Shown: piece by piece, positions 61,163 to 64,000 of the stretch
How positions within the stretch are numbered: the first letter of the stretch is position 1
Layout: every line of letters starts with the position of its first letter
NCBI RefSeq assembly: GCF_014649775.1
Contig: NZ_BMTR01000010.1
Span: 1-64,000, forward strand
Origin: Streptomyces longisporoflavus
Lineage (GTDB): Bacteria > Actinomycetota > Actinomycetes > Streptomycetales > Streptomycetaceae
DNA: 64,000 nt
Reading direction: 5' to 3'
Program-made: the position numbers and the translations under genes
The notes under the pieces: model-generated
Databases searched by the model: none
The model's input: only the letters and a program-made list of their open reading frames with translations
Told to the model about the DNA's origin: nothing

Positions 61163-61261
61163 CCCCCACGCACCCGCCAGAGCCAACCTACCCTTGCTGC
61201 CTTCCGGCCCTGGGGGAGTTCAGTCAGATAGCGCCACGTGAGGGGCTGAGCCCCACCTTAG
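61163..61261 (-). ncRNA. ffs: Signal recognition particle RNA (4.5S type)
   Basis: On the minus strand, a long hairpin closes with GGGGCTCAGCCCC/...GGGGG and carries the invariant apical region: CAGGGCCGGAAGGCAGCAAGGGTAG, written here in two parts as CAGGGCCGGAAGG and CAGCAAGGGTAG. The GGAA tetraloop and the asymmetric internal loop bind Ffh. It lies between dnaX and tRNA-Ser, the usual place in actinomycetes. Ends are approximate. Confidence 0.93.
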
Positions 61262-61392
61262 CCGATCCCGGGCGCCGGAAGCGACGCCGGACCCCACCTC
61301 GATGCCCGCCTCCGGAAGACCTGAGGACGATCTTCCGGTCCGAGGCGGATCGTGTTCGCGAGCACTCCCCAACGTCTTGTATTGTTTGCGGC

Positions 61393-61480
61393 GGAGGATT
61401 CGCCTAGTGGCCTAGGGCGCACGCTTGGAAAGCGTGTTGGGGGCAACCCCTCACGAGTTCGAATCTCGTATCCTCCGCCA
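61393..61480 (+). tRNA. tRNA-Ser (GGA)
   Basis: 88 bases with the long variable arm of class II tRNAs (GTTGGGGGCAACCCC). Anticodon GGA, acceptor GGAGGAT/ATCCTCC, encoded CCA. A TATTGT -10 candidate lies 8 bases before it. Confidence 0.96.
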
Positions 61481-61502
61481 GTGCCTCACCGGGCACTAAG
61501 TT

Positions 61503-61537
61503 GATGGGCCCCACCGTTCGCGGTGGGGCCCATCGAC
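61503..61537 (+). terminator. Terminator of tRNA-Ser
   Basis: GATGGGCCCCACCG and complement with a TTCG tetraloop, followed by CGTTT. Confidence 0.9.
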
Positions 61538-61555
61538 GTTTGGTGGGCCGAGCGC

Positions 61556-62803
61556 TTACGTCCGGCCAGGCCTCTGCGGGTCAGTCGCGTCGTGTGCCGT
61601 CAGCGCCGCTCGTAGTGTCAGCAGGTCCGTGTGGGCGGTGAGGTCCAGGCCCGTCAGTGTGGCTATGCGACGTAGGCGGTAGTCGACCGTGTTGGGGTGG
61701 ACGTGCAGGCGGGACGCTGTTTCGCGGCGGTCCAGGTTCGAGGCGAAGTAGGTGCGCAGGGTCGCCGGCAGGTCCGGGCCCTCCGTCAGGGGTGAGAGCA
61801 GCGCGGCCAGGTGGGAGCGGGCCGGGCTCGCGCGGGTGAGCTGGTAGTCGAGGAGCAGCGACGTCAGGGGGTAGACGCCCGGCGGTCGTCCCGTGCCGAC
61901 CGCGGTGTCGCGCAGCTCCGTGGCGAGCCGTACGGCCTGCGGGACCTCGGCCGGTGTGCTCGCGGCGACGCCCGCCGTCAGGGGCACTCCGCTGACGGTG
62001 ATGAGGGATGCCGTCAGTTTCGCGAGGCGTGCGCGCTGGGTGTCGGGCGCCCGGTCCGGGGCGCTGTCGGACGGGATGAGCGCGAGGCCCTCGTCGGCGG
62101 ACAGGCGGGTGAGCACGGGGTGGCCGAGGGCGCGGTCCAGCTCCGTACGCAGGCGTCTGATCTTGCGCCGTGAGGCCACCGTGGCGTCGACGTCGGCGCG
62201 GTCCTCGTCCGGGTGGCGTCCGATGGTGAAGGCGAGCGCCAGATAGCACGGCGGGAGGCGTATCCCCAGGTGGGCGGGGTCGAGTTCGGCGCCTCTGCCG
62301 TCGAGCAGGGCGGACAGGACGGTGTGCCGGGCGGCGTCGCGCTCGCCGATCAGTGACTGGCTCTCCGCCACGTATCCCGCGGTGACGGCGGACGTGATCT
62401 CGCGCAGGCAGTCGAGCAGGAGCCGGTGGGCCTCGATCAGTTCGTGCGGTTCGGCCGTCGCCGTCACCTCCTCCACGCAGATGGCGGCCCCGTAGTGGTA
62501 GGCGCTGACGACGGCGTCCACGGGGAGGCGTTCCTCCGCGCGCCTGGCCGCCGAGAGGCGCACCTTCTCCAGGAACTCCGGGGGCGGCATGCGTTCCGTG
62601 CGCAGCACCTCGGCGAAGGCGCGGATCGTCATGCCGACGATGGTCCGTACGTCTCCGTGCAGTTCCTCGGCGGGCAGCCGCCCGTAGACCGGCAGGTCGT
62701 CCGCGATGCGCCGGGTGACCCTCTCGGCGAGGCCCGGTACGTCGGCGATCAGGAAGCGGCCCACGCTCTTGTCGAGGCGGCCCGCGCTTTTGTCACCGGT
62801 CAC
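61556..62803 (-). CDS. PucR/CdaR-type transcriptional regulator
   Basis: 415 aa. N-terminal helical sensor-like domain, a central GGDEF-like degenerate region, and a C-terminal PucR HTH of about 60 residues (RETASRLHVHPNTVDYRLRRI). It is divergent from the SGNH hydrolase gene with 155 bases between, so control of that esterase is plausible. GTG 62803 has GGGGAG upstream. Ligand unknown. Confidence 0.88.
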   Translation of the reverse strand: MTGDKSAGRLDKSVGRFLIADVPGLAERVTRRIADDLPVYGRLPAEELHGDVRTIVGMTIRAFAEVLRTERMPPPEFLEKVRLSAARRAEERLPVDAVVSAYHYGAAICVEEVTATAEPHELIEAHRLLLDCLREITSAVTAGYVAESQSLIGERDAARHTVLSALLDGRGAELDPAHLGIRLPPCYLALAFTIGRHPDEDRADVDATVASRRKIRRLRTELDRALGHPVLTRLSADEGLALIPSDSAPDRAPDTQRARLAKLTASLITVSGVPLTAGVAASTPAEVPQAVRLATELRDTAVGTGRPPGVYPLTSLLLDYQLTRASPARSHLAALLSPLTEGPDLPATLRTYFASNLDRRETASRLHVHPNTVDYRLRRIATLTGLDLTAHTDLLTLRAALTAHDATDPQRPGRT

Positions 62804-62958
62804 AACTGGCTCCCCGGAAAGTCTGGTCGCGCGCCCACAACGCCGGGGGCGCGATGGCCCGGATCATAAGGGCGTCTGTTACCCCCGGTACACCCTCACT
62901 CTCACCCCCAATCTCCAGGGCCCGCACCCCCGGGCCCCGCACCCACCCAGGAGAGCCC

Positions 62959-63837
62959 GTGCGCCCCTCACGCACCCGCACCACCATCACGGCGATCGTG
63001 GCCGCCGCCCTGTCGGCCTGCGTCCTCGGAGCCGCTCCGGCCGGCGCCGCGTCACCGAAGTCCGCGCCCGCGAAAGCCGACGAGCCCCTTGAGTACGTAG
63101 CCATCGGCGACTCCTTCGCCGCGGGCCCCCTCATCCCCGTCCAGAACCAGCTGTCCTGCCTCCGCTCAGACCGGAACTACCCGGCCGTCGCCGCCGAGGC
63201 ACTCGGCGCCAGGCTCACCGACGTCAGCTGCTCGGGGGCCAAGGTGAGCGACTTCTCCGGCCGCCAGTTCGGCCTGCTGCCGCCCCAGTACGAGGCACTC
63301 AAGCCGAGCACCGACCTGGTGACCCTGACCATCGGCGGCAACGACGTCAGCCTCGTCGCCACCGCGCTGGGCTGCGTCAACCTCCTCCCCAAGCCCACCG
63401 GCATCTCCTGCGCCGACACCGCCGCGAGCAAGGGCGACCCCACCGCGAAGGCCATCGACGCCTGGAGTGCCACCTTCGGCAAGGCGCTCGACGAGGTACA
63501 CCGGCGCGCCCCGAACGCGAAGATCGTCGTCGCGGGGTACGCCACCTACATCCGCAAGGACGGCTGCTGGCCGACCCAGCCCATCTGGGACAAGGACGGC
63601 AACTACCTCCAGGCGCGCGTGAACCAGCTCAACGGCGTACTCGCGGAACAGAGCAAGGCCCACCACGCCACCTACGTCGACACCGCCGCCGTCAGCGCCG
63701 GTCACGACACCTGCGCAGCACCGTCCGAGCGTTATATCGAGGGCCTGCTGCCGACCAGCGTCGCGGCGCCGCTGCACCCCAACGCGCGTGGCATGGCCGC
63801 CTTCGGGACGGCGGTGGCCCGGGCCGCCCGCGGTTAG
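62959..63837 (+). CDS. Secreted SGNH/GDSL hydrolase
   Basis: 292 aa. Signal peptide (to about residue 30, AGAA site), then the SGNH fold: block I AIGDSFAAG with Ser52, block III GGND, and block V LHPNARG with the His. Six Cys residues in the mature part fit the disulphide pattern of the Streptomyces secreted lipase/esterase family. It should cleave fatty-acyl or other esters outside the cell. GTG 62959 follows AGGAG. Confidence 0.93.
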   Translation: MRPSRTRTTITAIVAAALSACVLGAAPAGAASPKSAPAKADEPLEYVAIGDSFAAGPLIPVQNQLSCLRSDRNYPAVAAEALGARLTDVSCSGAKVSDFSGRQFGLLPPQYEALKPSTDLVTLTIGGNDVSLVATALGCVNLLPKPTGISCADTAASKGDPTAKAIDAWSATFGKALDEVHRRAPNAKIVVAGYATYIRKDGCWPTQPIWDKDGNYLQARVNQLNGVLAEQSKAHHATYVDTAAVSAGHDTCAAPSERYIEGLLPTSVAAPLHPNARGMAAFGTAVARAARG

Positions 63838-63877
63838 TTCTACGTAAGGAAACCGGCGCGGCATTAAGCTGCGCTGC

Positions 63878-64000
63878 ATGCTTGATACGCGGCGCATGCA
63901 GGTCCTCCGGGCAGTGGTCACCAGCGGTTCCGTGACCGCCGCGGCCCGCAATCTCGGGTACACGCCCTCCGCCGTGAGCCAGCAGATGGCGGCCCTGGAG
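63878..64000 (+). CDS. LysR family regulator, cut by the window end
   Basis: First 41 codons only. TRRMQVLRAVVTSGSVTAAARNLGYTPSAVSQQMAALE is the LysR helix-turn-helix with its typical SxVSxQ recognition helix. No ribosome binding site is clear before ATG 63878. The effector domain lies outside the window. Confidence 0.9.
   Translation, partial: MLDTRRMQVLRAVVTSGSVTAAARNLGYTPSAVSQQMAALE

Noticed and set aside
63..64000. Prophage, transposon or integrase genes
   Set aside because: I found no transposase, integrase, phage structural or plasmid genes; apart from the tRNA-Asp array and the tRNA-Gly-framed operon the region looks like stable core chromosome.

Overview
The window is a piece of Streptomyces core chromosome. 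GC content and third-position GC are very high, GTG starts are frequent, and the 4-base GTGA/ATGA overlaps and perfect hairpin terminators are typical of the genus. The gene order (sporulation-associated regulator, trmB, DEAD-box helicase, hrpA, bldC, vdh, DUF3073, purM, purF, purL, purQ, purS, lsrL, purC, purD, dnaX, SRP RNA) matches, as far as I remember, the S. coelicolor SCO4114 to SCO4067 interval read backwards. All assignments come from reading the sequence; no database search was possible.

Layout. 1-13 kb: an asparagine-synthase/lasso-cyclase-like protein, a sporulation-associated regulator carrying the only in-frame TTA codon I found in an annotated gene, lhgO, trmB, a PrsW-type protein, an aldo/keto reductase, an M23 peptidase behind a c-di-AMP (ydaO-type) riboswitch, a SpoIIE/PP2C phosphatase, tRNA-fMet and an alginate lyase pseudogene. 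13-25 kb: TetR regulator, tRNA-Lys, LamG protein, DEAD-box helicase with RGG repeats, a lipoprotein, a small zincin, a membrane phosphoesterase, the tRNA cluster Glu-Asp-Phe, and a thiol-redox operon (secreted protein, DsbA-like, CcdA-like, membrane protein). 25-34 kb: hrpA, a second tRNA-Asp followed by a 127-bp tandem array made from its own 3' end, a small CPIC protein, bldC, an unknown gene and vdh. 34-47 kb: purM-purF, sulfatase, LAETG-anchored metalloprotease, META lipoprotein, a mycothiol-type isomerase, TetR plus M23 pair, and the coupled purSQL operon. 47-64 kb: lsrL, an aberrant tRNA-Gly(UCC), an ABC transporter/two-component operon lying between two tRNA-Gly(GCC) genes, purC, a dimethylformamidase-like protein, a degenerate M48-like membrane protein, purD, dnaX, SRP RNA, tRNA-Ser, a PucR-type regulator, an SGNH hydrolase and the start of a LysR gene cut by the window edge.

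How it works together. Seven purine biosynthesis genes (purF, M, D, C, S, Q, L) are spread over 24 kb in four transcription units; two of them share a 12-bp motif. Several genes connect to development and nucleoid control: the orf1590-type regulator, BldC and the Lsr2 paralogue. Three cell-envelope hydrolases or proteases, a riboswitch for a cell-wall alarmone and a redox relay point to wall and secretion functions. The most unusual single object is the tRNA-Gly(UCC) at 47944, whose D-loop and T-loop deviate in the same way as the non-proteinogenic peptidoglycan tRNA-Gly of staphylococci.
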